Origin: Mastigocoleus sp. MO_188.B34
GTDB taxonomy: Bacteria; Cyanobacteriota; Cyanobacteriia; Cyanobacteriales; Nostocaceae
Direction of reading: 5' to 3'
DNA length: 43,024 nucleotides
NCBI RefSeq assembly: GCF_030065675.1
Contig: NZ_JASJDK010000067.1
Location: 1-43,024, forward strand
Shown here: piece after piece, positions 1 through 7,883 of the stretch
Layout: each line of letters begins with the position of its first letter
Numbering within the stretch: the stretch's first letter is position 1
The notes under the pieces: model-generated
Databases searched by the model: none
What the model saw: the letters and a program-made list of their open reading frames with translations, nothing else
What the model was told of the DNA's origin: nothing
Position numbers and translations under genes: made by a program

Positions 1-743
1 TTGAAAGGTCGAGCTAAATGTTTTTTGTAAAGTTTTTCGTAACAACCAGCAGCCAAGATGCAGTAAGCTGCAACTCTTTCGTCAGACGTCGCAATAAATC
101 CTCCTTCACCAGAGTTAAGCATCTTGTAACTTTGGCTGCTAAAGCAGGCTATTTTGGCGGTATGTCCTACATGCTTGCCATTGCTCCACTTTGCACCTAA
201 ACTGTGGGCGCAGTCCTCTATTAGGTAAATTCCTTCTTCATCGCAAATTTCTTTAATAGCTTCCATATCCGATACATGTCCTCGCATGTGGGATGCGATG
301 AAGTATTTGGCATCAGGATGTTCTTTGATCTTGCGTTTGAAGTCTTCAACGTCAATTAGATACTGAGAGTTGCATTCCAGATATATGGGAATACCACCAG
401 CATGAACAATACTACTCGGAACTGCAGTAAAGGTAAAAGCATTACTGAATACCTTATCTTGATATTCTAATCCAGCGGCTTTAAGACTCATAAAAAGAGC
501 GCTACCGCAAGAATTCACAGCGATCGCATATTTATGTTCTATATAGCGACTAAATTCATATTCCAATTTAGTGACTTCAGTTGCTAACTCATCATCTAAT
601 TCAGAGGGGTCTATTTCTTCCTCGAATTCTGCGTGGAAATTGTAGCGATACATTCGCCCCGTTTCCATCAATTTTACCGCTTGCTCGATACCTGCTTGGG
701 GAACTGGATCGGGAATCTTAAAATCTTTGGTAAATTCCATCAT
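1..743 (-). CDS. DegT/DnrJ/EryC1/StrS family PLP aminotransferase (partial)
   Basis: The minus strand is open from ATG at 743 (a second ATG at 740) to the window edge, so about 247 N-terminal residues are present and the 3' end is missing. The family makes amino-sugars or related amines using pyridoxal phosphate. Visible family landmarks are NSCGSALFMSLKA, then AFTFTAVPSSIVHAGGIP, then LIEDCAHSLGAKW (the PLP-contacting Asp), then FSSQSYKMLNSGEGGF, whose Lys is the expected Schiff-base residue. The first 60 residues, with a run of acidic residues, are longer than in simple sugar aminotransferases. The frame stays open upstream of 743 to a TAG without another ATG, so 743 is preferred. Substrate cannot be told from this part. 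No operon partner is visible in the window. Confidence 0.9.
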   Translation of the reverse strand, partial: MMEFTKDFKIPDPVPQAGIEQAVKLMETGRMYRYNFHAEFEEEIDPSELDDELATEVTKLEYEFSRYIEHKYAIAVNSCGSALFMSLKAAGLEYQDKVFSNAFTFTAVPSSIVHAGGIPIYLECNSQYLIDVEDFKRKIKEHPDAKYFIASHMRGHVSDMEAIKEICDEEGIYLIEDCAHSLGAKWSNGKHVGHTAKIACFSSQSYKMLNSGEGGFIATSDERVAAYCILAAGCYEKLYKKHLARPF

Positions 744-1681
744 GCTTTTAGTGAATTTCTCACAAGTGAAGTCGGGGTCAATGAACTACGAGAATGCAAT
801 TACCACATAGCTTCAGGTAGTTGCAAGCAATGATCCTGACAACTATACAACTATAAAGTTTAACCGATTGTCTGGAACAAACACAGCAAAATTATCGGCA
901 TACCTGCAATATTATTTTGCACCCTTGCACAAAAATATCTTCAATTTGGCTGATATAAGTTCTGATAAACCAGGAAAATTTCGTATGGAAAAAATCCTTG
1001 AAACCTTTACTATGTGGTGCAACAAGGGGTCATTTATATTTGCTTGTTTATGTCAAATTATTTTATAAGTTAAAAGACAATTAAATGACGTTTATTATTA
1101 AAAAAAATGATCTATTGGTTATAAGTGTATATTTTGTGGCATTAAAACAAATGATGCTTATAGTCAAGCATAAATCGGTAGTTTGTTAATGATAAATTAA
1201 CTACATATAAAACGTCATTAATACTTAGGCTTATATACTACCTATTATTTATAGTTCTAATGTATTGTTCAACTCCAAATAGATTTCAAACTTGGATGAT
1301 TTTGGCAATTTTTCACTGTTTTCACTTTTAATCTATATAACTTAATACGCAATGAGTTATTATTTTGCTGCTGGATATTTGATTTCAAGAGGTGGAATAT
1401 AGATCTGAAGCAAGTAAGCAAAATTGCTTATTAGGCTGACAGCGAGACTACATTAACAGTGTCTTCAACTGTTAGTAAATACGAAGAAATGTTAAATTAA
1501 TTCTGTTCAGATAATTGTTTAACAGGTGCTGTTAATGAGTGTTTTAACAAGTATTGCTTGTTGCTTAATTACCGACCGTCGAGCTTGAGAAGAGCAAAAT
1601 CTCAAGCAGTTCATAATTGAGAATTACGCGTAGCGCTGTATGAACTCATGATCGCGCAATACTTAAGGTACGCTTTTATCT
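744..1681. other. Long AT-rich intergenic region
   Basis: No convincing gene was found on either strand. It holds an imperfect inverted repeat (AATGACGTTTAT at 1084-1095 against ATAAAACGTCATT at 1207-1219). It also holds a short hairpin with GCTTGAGA and TCTCAAGC arms near 1580-1607, and one copy of a dispersed 22-mer at 1654-1675. The hairpin lies downstream of the minus-strand kinase gene and could help end its transcript, but it has no U-run. The divergence from coding composition and the dense stop codons argue against a missed protein. Confidence 0.6.
1654..1675. repeat. Dispersed 22-mer, copy 1
   Basis: GCGCAATACTTAAGGTACGC followed by TT matches a second copy at 39288-39309 at 20 of 22 positions (AA>CA and G>A region changed). 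Both copies sit in spacers just after gene ends. Such short dispersed elements are common in cyanobacterial intergenic DNA; the role is unknown. Confidence 0.6.
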
Positions 1682-2392
1682 TTAACCAATACCTTGTGTT
1701 AACCGGTCTAATATATATGCTATAGTTGCACTACCTAAAGGAACAGTCAAATTATCAATACCCAATAAAGAAAAGGTTTCTAATGCAGTTGTAATTACTG
1801 CAACCATTGTTGATACTAAAGCAGCCTGCCAAAAGTTACCACTCACGAAAATAGAGACTAAAAAACTGACAGTAAAAGTCACAACAGCCATAGTTGCAGA
1901 TCCTTCCAAGCTTTTCTGTCCGCCAAAAACTTCATACTTGTTTTTTCCAAAACGCCTTCCAATCAAAGCTGCTAAACCGTCGCCCCAAGCCATGACTAAA
2001 ACACCCAAAACAGCATACTGTGGTTGTTGAATATTCCAAAACCAAGCAATCAGAATTCCAATACTCACAGAATAGAAAAATGTTCCCAAACTTTTACGAC
2101 CAACACTATTAATTCCCGGAAGAATAGGGAAGCGATAAGACAACAATGTGACAACACTAGCGATCGCTGAAGCTACAATACCGACAATGGCAGGTATGTC
2201 TAACCACCAAGCGAGTAAAATCACATTGCCAGTACCAATATGAACTATTTTGCGTATAACCTCTGAATCATCACTCCCTAGACGCCATACAAACCATGCT
2301 GCAAGAGCAATTAGCAATATCCAGACAGCAACCAAGCTAATTTGCACCCACAAAGGTGAAATAGATTCCGAGGCAACAGATAAACTCAACAA
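1682..2392 (-). CDS. Phytol kinase-like membrane protein (VTE5 / polyprenol kinase family)
   Basis: A 236-residue polytopic membrane protein with about six hydrophobic segments. It carries the dolichol/phytol kinase (CTP-dependent lipid kinase) landmarks: RKIVHIGTGN near residue 46, SVGRKSLGTFFY near 97, WGDGLAALIGRRFGK near 137, KSLEGSATM near 160 and DNLTVPLGSA near 213. In plants and Synechocystis, VTE5-type enzymes (slr1652 in Synechocystis) phosphorylate phytol released from chlorophyll to phytyl phosphate. A VTE6-type DUF92 protein, the next enzyme, is encoded about 10 kb away at 11986-12777. The Met at 2392 is followed by a short polar stretch before the first membrane helix. The gene appears to be transcribed alone. 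A farnesol or dolichol-type substrate remains possible. Confidence 0.82.
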   Translation of the reverse strand: MLSLSVASESISPLWVQISLVAVWILLIALAAWFVWRLGSDDSEVIRKIVHIGTGNVILLAWWLDIPAIVGIVASAIASVVTLLSYRFPILPGINSVGRKSLGTFFYSVSIGILIAWFWNIQQPQYAVLGVLVMAWGDGLAALIGRRFGKNKYEVFGGQKSLEGSATMAVVTFTVSFLVSIFVSGNFWQAALVSTMVAVITTALETFSLLGIDNLTVPLGSATIAYILDRLTQGIG

Positions 2393-2811
2393 AATCTACC
2401 AAAATGCTAAAAATTTTCCCTTTGTTACCAATTTATTACATCGGCGTTAAATTAATAAAATTATTTCTAATTTTATAATCTAAGTAGGTTAGTAAGAAAA
2501 ATCATAACTTGTTTGTAATAGTGCTTTAGCCCTTTAGTGCTACTACGAGCCAAATGCGATTATTTTATATTTCTTTACAGAGTTTACTTTTTTCTTGCCT
2601 ACTTACTTAATTTCATAATCTAATTTCACAAGTATCTTGTCTGTTGGCTGGCTATAGTTAATGATTCATAGTTAATCGATAATAGTATGTTCTCTATTTA
2701 ATTAAATACCTACAAGCATTATTTTCATTACACCCCGATCAGCCTAATGCTACTAATTACATATTTTGTTGGCTATTGTTAATTCTAAAAATACAACCAA
2801 TTAAAATCAAG
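2393..2811. other. AT-rich spacer, no gene seen
   Basis: About 420 nt between two minus-strand genes with no credible ORF, RNA gene or strong hairpin. It presumably holds the promoter of the kinase gene near its left end. Confidence 0.5.
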
Positions 2812-4497
2812 CTAATGTTGATAAAGTAAATTAGACCTGATAGTAGCCTTCAGACCTGGGGATCGATTGTTTTGAGGTTTCACATAAGAAACTGAGTGCA
2901 AATAATTTTGTGTTGTTGCCCATTCTTGGGGGAAATCGCGACGATTATAAACAGATAAAGCTTTCTTATAAGCTCTCATCGCCTGTTGGATATTTTCAGG
3001 TTGAGAGCCTTTGACCCGATAACGATAAGCATGACCTAAATTATTTTGGATTCTCGCCCATTGTTGTGGGAAAGTTTCCCGAGTAATTACTTTTAATGCT
3101 GCATTATAAGCAGCGATCGCCCTTTCTAAATTCTCAAATTGGTTACCCTCGATCCGGTTGCGGTAAGCATTACCCAAATTATTTTGTGTCATTGCCCATT
3201 GTTTTGCACAGTTTTCTCGAGTGATTACCTGCAATGCAGCACGATATGCGTTGATGGCTTGCTCTATATTTTCCGCTGTATCCCCGTAAAGTCGATGACG
3301 AAAAGCATTACCTAAATTATTTTGCGTCATTGCCCATTCTTCAGGATAAGTATTGCTAGTATAAACTCCTAAAGCTCGTTTATAGGCATTAATTGCTTGT
3401 TCTAAATTTTCAGCTTCATTACCCTTCACGCGGTTACGGAAAGCATTACCTAAATTATTTTGGATTGTTGCCCATTCAGTGGGATTAATTCGAGCTGTAA
3501 TTACTTCTAAGGCCGCATTATAAAACTCAATTGCTTTTTCTAAATTTTGTCCCCGATCACCCTTAATTCTCTCATAATAAATATCACCCAAATAATTTTT
3601 AATTCTTGCCCAATCCAAAGGTGAAGTATCCCGCGTGTAACCTGATAGGGCTTCAGTGTAAGCTTCAATAGCTTGTTCCAAATTCTCACTATGGTTACCC
3701 CTACTACGATGACGATAAGCATTAGCTAAGTTATATTTTATTGCCACCCATTGCTGTGGTAGGGGAACCTGTTTTAAAGTTTTGAGTGCTTCATTATAAG
3801 CTGCAATTGCTTTCTCGATATTGGCTGCCCTGTTTCCATTAATTCTATAGAAAAAAGCTGTTCCCAAATTATTTTGGGTAGTGCTCCAATCAAAGGGGAA
3901 TTTATCCGGGTCAAATACTGTGAGAGCCATTTTATGGCAAACAATAGCTATTTCAATATTATTAGCTTTATCACCTGCATCAAACTGGCTAATTAAATTA
4001 CCGAACTCGACTAAAATTGCTGCTAGAGACTCTGCATCTTCTGACTTATTGCCAGATAAGATATTAGTTCCCCACTGGCGTAAAATTCCGGTAAATGATG
4101 AATCTAATTTATCAATATTATCCATCATCATAGGATAGACTGATTCTTTTCTACCTTGACTTTCCGCTGTAACTTCCAGAATTTGTAGGATAAATTGTAG
4201 GTAGTTTTGTTTTTGTTGTCCGTCTAAATTTTCTAATTTTTTTCGATCAATTGTAGATGATATAGAATCTAACTCTTCACCAATATACATCGCAATTGAT
4301 AACATCAAGTTACTAACAAAATCATTGCCTTTACTAGATGCTTTATCTGCTTCTGAAAGCAAGATTTGGATTAATTCTTCATCAATTAAATCTTGATTTG
4401 ATTTTAAAACATCTTTTTCTTGACCTTTTTCACAACTCAATAATTCTTCAATTAGATTTTGATATGCACGGAAGCGCTTTTGATCTGTGACTATCAT
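2812..4497 (-). CDS. TPR-repeat protein with N-terminal cyanobacterial helical module
   Basis: A 561-residue cytosolic protein with no signal peptide. Residues 7-75 resemble an N-terminal module shared with the neighbour at 5033-6421 (YQNLIEELLSCEKGQE, DLIDEELIQIL). Residues about 195-545 hold seven full repeats and one partial repeat of about 46 residues, of the form W-A-x-x-Q-N-N-L-G-N-A-Y-R-x-R, N-L-E-Q-A-I-x-A-Y, A-L-x-V-x-T-R. These are tetratricopeptide-type helical hairpins with an extended loop, as found in cyanobacterial TPR-CHAT and kinesin-light-chain-like proteins. No CHAT or other catalytic domain is present, so a scaffold or protein-binding role is inferred. The first ATG is at 4497. 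The paralogue lies 535 nt upstream on the same strand, so this looks like a tandem duplication that has diverged. Confidence 0.85.
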   Translation of the reverse strand: MIVTDQKRFRAYQNLIEELLSCEKGQEKDVLKSNQDLIDEELIQILLSEADKASSKGNDFVSNLMLSIAMYIGEELDSISSTIDRKKLENLDGQQKQNYLQFILQILEVTAESQGRKESVYPMMMDNIDKLDSSFTGILRQWGTNILSGNKSEDAESLAAILVEFGNLISQFDAGDKANNIEIAIVCHKMALTVFDPDKFPFDWSTTQNNLGTAFFYRINGNRAANIEKAIAAYNEALKTLKQVPLPQQWVAIKYNLANAYRHRSRGNHSENLEQAIEAYTEALSGYTRDTSPLDWARIKNYLGDIYYERIKGDRGQNLEKAIEFYNAALEVITARINPTEWATIQNNLGNAFRNRVKGNEAENLEQAINAYKRALGVYTSNTYPEEWAMTQNNLGNAFRHRLYGDTAENIEQAINAYRAALQVITRENCAKQWAMTQNNLGNAYRNRIEGNQFENLERAIAAYNAALKVITRETFPQQWARIQNNLGHAYRYRVKGSQPENIQQAMRAYKKALSVYNRRDFPQEWATTQNYLHSVSYVKPQNNRSPGLKATIRSNLLYQH

Positions 4498-5032
4498 ATG
4501 ATTATTCTAATTGCTTATAAATATACTTGGGTATTTTTAACTAAAATCCTAGCTTAAACTCAAAATACTGATAAAACGTCAGCAAACTTAAAATTCCTTT
4601 GTAGAAAAAACAAAAAGTATTCTATCTTAATTTGTAGATTTTTAAACTATCATGTATCGGAAATGAAATAAATAGATTAGCCTGTTAGTCTTGTTCTGAA
4701 AGAGTTTTAGTTAATTTTCAAGTCTTATTTTAAAATTTTGATAATTTTTTTAACTATAAAACAAGTGATATAAATTACTATGTCAAGATGTATAAAATAA
4801 AGTGTAAATAATGCAATAAGTAAATAATTGTTGGAGTTAATGTTAATACAAAATTTGTAATTTTTGTATTTTTTATTTATACAATTTTATCTATATTATT
4901 TATAGTATGAAGTGGGCATCGCCCACCATACTATAAAGACGTAGGTGCACTGCCATGCGCCCCCAAGATACACTTTCTAAAATAGCTATTTTCGTAACAT
5001 TTACCCTTAAGTGATTGCTATTGAATCCGAAT
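4498..5032. other. AT-rich spacer between the two TPR genes
   Basis: Very AT-rich, no credible ORF. Its only clear structure is the hairpin at 4901-4935. It should contain the promoter of the 2812-4497 gene. Confidence 0.5.
4901..4935. terminator. Composite inverted repeat downstream of TPR gene
   Basis: TATAGTAT pairs with ATACTATA, and inside it GTGGGC pairs with GCCCAC around a 3-nt loop, giving a long near-perfect stem. It starts about 100 nt beyond the stop codon of the minus-strand gene at 5033-6421, so it could act as its transcription terminator. On the minus strand it is followed by AT-rich sequence rather than a clean U-run. It could equally be a dispersed palindromic repeat. Confidence 0.45.
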
Positions 5033-6421
5033 CTATGATTCTTGTGGTGGAAGCTGATTATTTTTGTATATTTCTAAGGCAGCTAAATAGCATCTGTTAG
5101 CAAAATCTAGATTTTCAGCTTCATCTCCACGAATACGATTTCTATAAGTGTTACCTAAATTATATTGAACCATTGCCCATTCGCTGGGAGTACGTTCACG
5201 TTGATATACTTCTAATGCTGCTAAATAGTATTCAATTGCCAGTTCAATATTTTCTTCTCTATCATCAAAAATGCGATCGCTATAAGCATTACCAAGATTA
5301 AATTGAATTGCAGCCCATTTATAGGGAGTTAGTTCTCGTTGATAGATTTGCAGTGCATTTAGGTAATGTTCAATGGCAATTTCAATATTTTCTGCTTTTT
5401 CATCTAAAATACGGTTGAAATAAGCAGTACCAAGATTATTTTGCACCATCGCCCAATCATCAGGATTGCTATCTCTTCCGTAGACTTCTGCAGCAGCTTT
5501 ATAAGATGCAATTGCTTGTTCTAAATTATCAGATCGGTCGCCCTGCACCCTTTCCACATAAGCGTTACCAAGGTTATTGTGAGTTCCAGCCCATTGTTCG
5601 GAAAAGCGATCGCGCTCAAAAATTGTCAATGCTGCATGATATCCACTAACAGCAATTTCCAGATTATCACTATGGTTTCCCAAGGGAAATCTTTGAATCA
5701 AGATACTAAAGTGAACAATATCGACAGCAATACTTTGGGCGATGGGGGGCTGGACTCTAGTTGTAATATCCTTGACCCACTCCGTAATTGCTTTAGCTAA
5801 TGTTAGATTCAGTTTATCCAAATTATTTTGTAATAATGGATAAACCATCTTAGCGTTAGCATTACTGTTAGAAGTTATTCGTAAAGCCTCCGCCAGAAAA
5901 TCTATATGACTTTTCGAAACATCTGGCGGTAATGAAGTAATTAATCCTTCAGCAAGGGGAGCAGCAATATTTTGTAAGAAATTAGCGGCTCTTTCTTCGC
6001 CAATCTCCTCCAACATTCCTGCTACTTGAGTAACTTTAAGAATAAAACCTCTATCAATTAATTCTTGATTTTTACGTAAAACTTCTGCTTCTGAACCGCT
6101 AGGACAGTTTAATAAAGTTTCAATTAATTTAATGTAAGCAGAATAACGATCTTCGGGATCACTTTCAAGATTTCCCGATGCTTGTTCTACTGCTTCTTTT
6201 AACTGTTGTGCTAAATTTCGTAAAAAATAAGCAGCCCCTTGTGCACCCTGCTCTTCTGCTTGATTTGCTACATGTTCCATAATTTTAATGAAATCAGCAT
6301 CAAGCAGATCTGAATGTTCTTTCAATAGTGCCAGTTCTTCTCCACTCGGACATCGTAGCAGTTCTTGAATCAGTGTCAGATAAGCGCGCAGACGCTGTTC
6401 ATCCATTCGGTAAGACCTCAA
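5033..6421 (-). CDS. TPR-repeat protein with duplicated N-terminal module
   Basis: A 462-residue soluble protein, paralogous to the product of 2812-4497. The N-terminal helical module occurs twice in tandem. At residues about 10-75 it reads YLTLIQELLRCPSGEE then AAYFLRNLAQQL. At about 93-160 it reads YIKLIETLLNCPSGSE then AANFLQNIAAPL. Four 46-residue TPR-type repeats follow at about 265-455 (NNLGNAYVERVQGD, NLEQAIASY, AALEVYQRE). No enzymatic domain is seen. The first ATG is at 6421, but the Met at 6406 (MDEQRLRAY) aligns as well with the paralogue and may be the true start. By analogy with TPR-CHAT proteins it is probably a protein-interaction scaffold; function is unknown. Confidence 0.82.
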   Translation of the reverse strand: MRSYRMDEQRLRAYLTLIQELLRCPSGEELALLKEHSDLLDADFIKIMEHVANQAEEQGAQGAAYFLRNLAQQLKEAVEQASGNLESDPEDRYSAYIKLIETLLNCPSGSEAEVLRKNQELIDRGFILKVTQVAGMLEEIGEERAANFLQNIAAPLAEGLITSLPPDVSKSHIDFLAEALRITSNSNANAKMVYPLLQNNLDKLNLTLAKAITEWVKDITTRVQPPIAQSIAVDIVHFSILIQRFPLGNHSDNLEIAVSGYHAALTIFERDRFSEQWAGTHNNLGNAYVERVQGDRSDNLEQAIASYKAAAEVYGRDSNPDDWAMVQNNLGTAYFNRILDEKAENIEIAIEHYLNALQIYQRELTPYKWAAIQFNLGNAYSDRIFDDREENIELAIEYYLAALEVYQRERTPSEWAMVQYNLGNTYRNRIRGDEAENLDFANRCYLAALEIYKNNQLPPQES

Positions 6422-6730
6422 TAGGTACTACCGTAAATTTTTACACTTTTAAACTAAGAATACTATCCATAAAAATACTTCTTTGTTTAAATATTTAATA
6501 TGGGAATATAAAGAATTTTATGTTCTTGTATTTTGTAATTAAATTAGATTTTTTTGTATATTGAAAAACTATCTTAAATACTCTTAAAAAACAAAATTAA
6601 ATATCGAATTTATTACTCAAATAAGATACAATACCAAGATTATTTAAGTAAATAAGTATAAACAAACAAGTATTGGTAATTGGTAATTGGTAATTGGTTT
6701 TTTCTTATATATTTTTCATGACTTGTTCAA
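6422..6730. other. AT-rich spacer with an STRR
   Basis: Upstream region of the minus-strand TPR gene, expected to hold its promoter. The only feature is the heptanucleotide repeat at 6673-6697. Confidence 0.5.
6673..6697. repeat. STRR heptanucleotide repeat (TTGGTAA)n
   Basis: Three perfect TTGGTAA units and a partial fourth. Short tandemly repeated heptamers of this kind are characteristic of heterocystous cyanobacterial spacers. Confidence 0.9.
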
Positions 6731-7004
6731 TTATTTTCTCCTCAACAATTGAATAAAGTTATCGCTAACTGTATGGTCTTTAGTGTCTGCTGCATATTGA
6801 ATTAATTTTTCTCGGAGTTCTAATGCTGCAAACCGCTATAATTCCTCCACGATCGGGTTCTTCTTTCAGGAGTTGGGCAACTTGGGGTGCAATTTCCTTA
6901 ATATGAGATCGTAATTTATTAATCTCATATTCTCCCAACTTATCTGCTGCTAGATTTTGCACTTGTGGATATTCGTTTTGCAGCCCTGTAGCAATAACTT
7001 TTCC
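6731..7004 (-). pseudogene. Frameshifted HEAT-like repeat protein remnant
   Basis: Reading the minus strand from about 7004, the frame gives GLQNEYPQVQNLAADKLGEY then IKEIAPQVAQLLKEEPDRGGI, which is HEAT-like helical-repeat sequence. Near 6830 the sense continues one frame over as RFAALELREKLIQYAADT then SDNFIQLLRRK and ends at a TAA at 6731-6733. An in-frame TAA immediately precedes 7004, so both a 5' truncation and an internal frameshift are visible. The natural codon sense on both sides of the shift argues for a decayed gene rather than two small ORFs. It lies upstream of the TPR genes on the same strand. The intact parent is not in the window. Confidence 0.55.
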
Positions 7005-7170
7005 TTAACCCTCTTAAATACTCTGAAAATATTCTTGTTCAAGCATTAAATATTTGTTGCAAAGCTCCTCAAGCACTTAGAATAAGTCTAAAATATAGTT
7101 AGGACAAGGTTGTAATCAAGCCTTAAATCGCAGAGCGTGAAAGAATAGTTCTGTAAAAGCTTCAACTAAA

Positions 7171-7218
7171 CCTCCGAAAATAACCGATTGTTATGATCTG
7201 CTGATGGATTTTCGGAGG
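7171..7218 (+). promoter_or_regulatory. Strong inverted repeat in leader of secreted-protein gene
   Basis: CCTCCGAAAAT (7171-7181) is perfectly complementary to ATTTTCGGAGG (7208-7218), separated by 26 nt. It lies 35 nt before the ATG at 7253. The right arm contains GGAGG, a Shine-Dalgarno-like sequence, but it is too far from the start to be the ribosome site. It could be an operator, a leader hairpin acting on transcript stability, or a terminator of an upstream transcript. Confidence 0.5.
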
Positions 7219-7252
7219 ATAAAAGTAATTTTTATTCTTGGACAGAAAAATC

Positions 7253-7828
7253 ATGAAACTTATTAAGTTAATATTACTACCTATTTTGTTATGTATGCAG
7301 TTTGCACCAGTAGCAGAAGTTGTAAGAGCGGGAGAGGTTGATGACCTCCAAAATCTCTGCTCAAAATTTCCTTTGAATTCCAGATGTGAAGGCTATAAAG
7401 CTCCGATTTCACTTGATAATCGTCTTGGGAAAAAAGCTAAATGTCTTTTCAGTGGTGACGAAAAAAGTACGAGATGTAAGGTTCATGTTACCAACGATCT
7501 AGTCAAGTTCTATGTTGAGACTGGAAAAAGATTGGATATTTTAGAAGGAGAAAAAGATACAAAAGAAGTTGTGATTCCAATGAAGACTATTAAGTCTTTA
7601 TCTTACTCTGAAAGAAAGAAAATTGATCCTGGTGCAGTCTTTGCTTTCGGAGTCTGGGGATTACTCGCTAAGAAAAAGATGTCGACAATAGGAATCCGTT
7701 ACCAGGAGGGAGTAGAGCCTTCTGAAAAGCAAGTTGTATTGGTGACTGGTAGAAAAAACGGCAGAAAAATTCGTCAAAAATTAGAACTGCAAACAAATAT
7801 AGTTGCTGATATTCTCAACGTTGATTGA
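7253..7828 (+). CDS. Small secreted cysteine-containing protein, unknown function
   Basis: A 191-residue protein from ATG 7253; an in-frame TTG at 7238 would add five residues. Residues 1-26 are a Sec signal peptide (basic start, LILLPILLCMQFAP core, cleavage expected near VRA). The mature part begins with a short cysteine motif, LCSKFPLNSRCEGY, of a kind seen in cyanobacterial exported proteins, and has two more cysteines (KCLFSG, TRCKV) that could form disulfides. The rest is a basic, beta-rich region with no motif I recognise. The segment FAFGVWGLLAKKK near residue 135 is mildly hydrophobic. The gene is alone on this strand and has an unusual leader hairpin at 7171-7218. It converges with the exporter gene at 7884. 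Confidence 0.75.
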   Translation: MKLIKLILLPILLCMQFAPVAEVVRAGEVDDLQNLCSKFPLNSRCEGYKAPISLDNRLGKKAKCLFSGDEKSTRCKVHVTNDLVKFYVETGKRLDILEGEKDTKEVVIPMKTIKSLSYSERKKIDPGAVFAFGVWGLLAKKKMSTIGIRYQEGVEPSEKQVVLVTGRKNGRKIRQKLELQTNIVADILNVD

Positions 7829-7883
7829 TAGACTATCCTCCAGGGTTTTACCCACTAACGAAAGCAGCAATATTTATGGAGTC

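Noticed and set aside
6673-6697. Heptamer tandem repeats considered as a CRISPR array
   Set aside because: Units are 7 nt and contiguous with no spacers; they are STRRs, as are the other heptamer blocks in the window.
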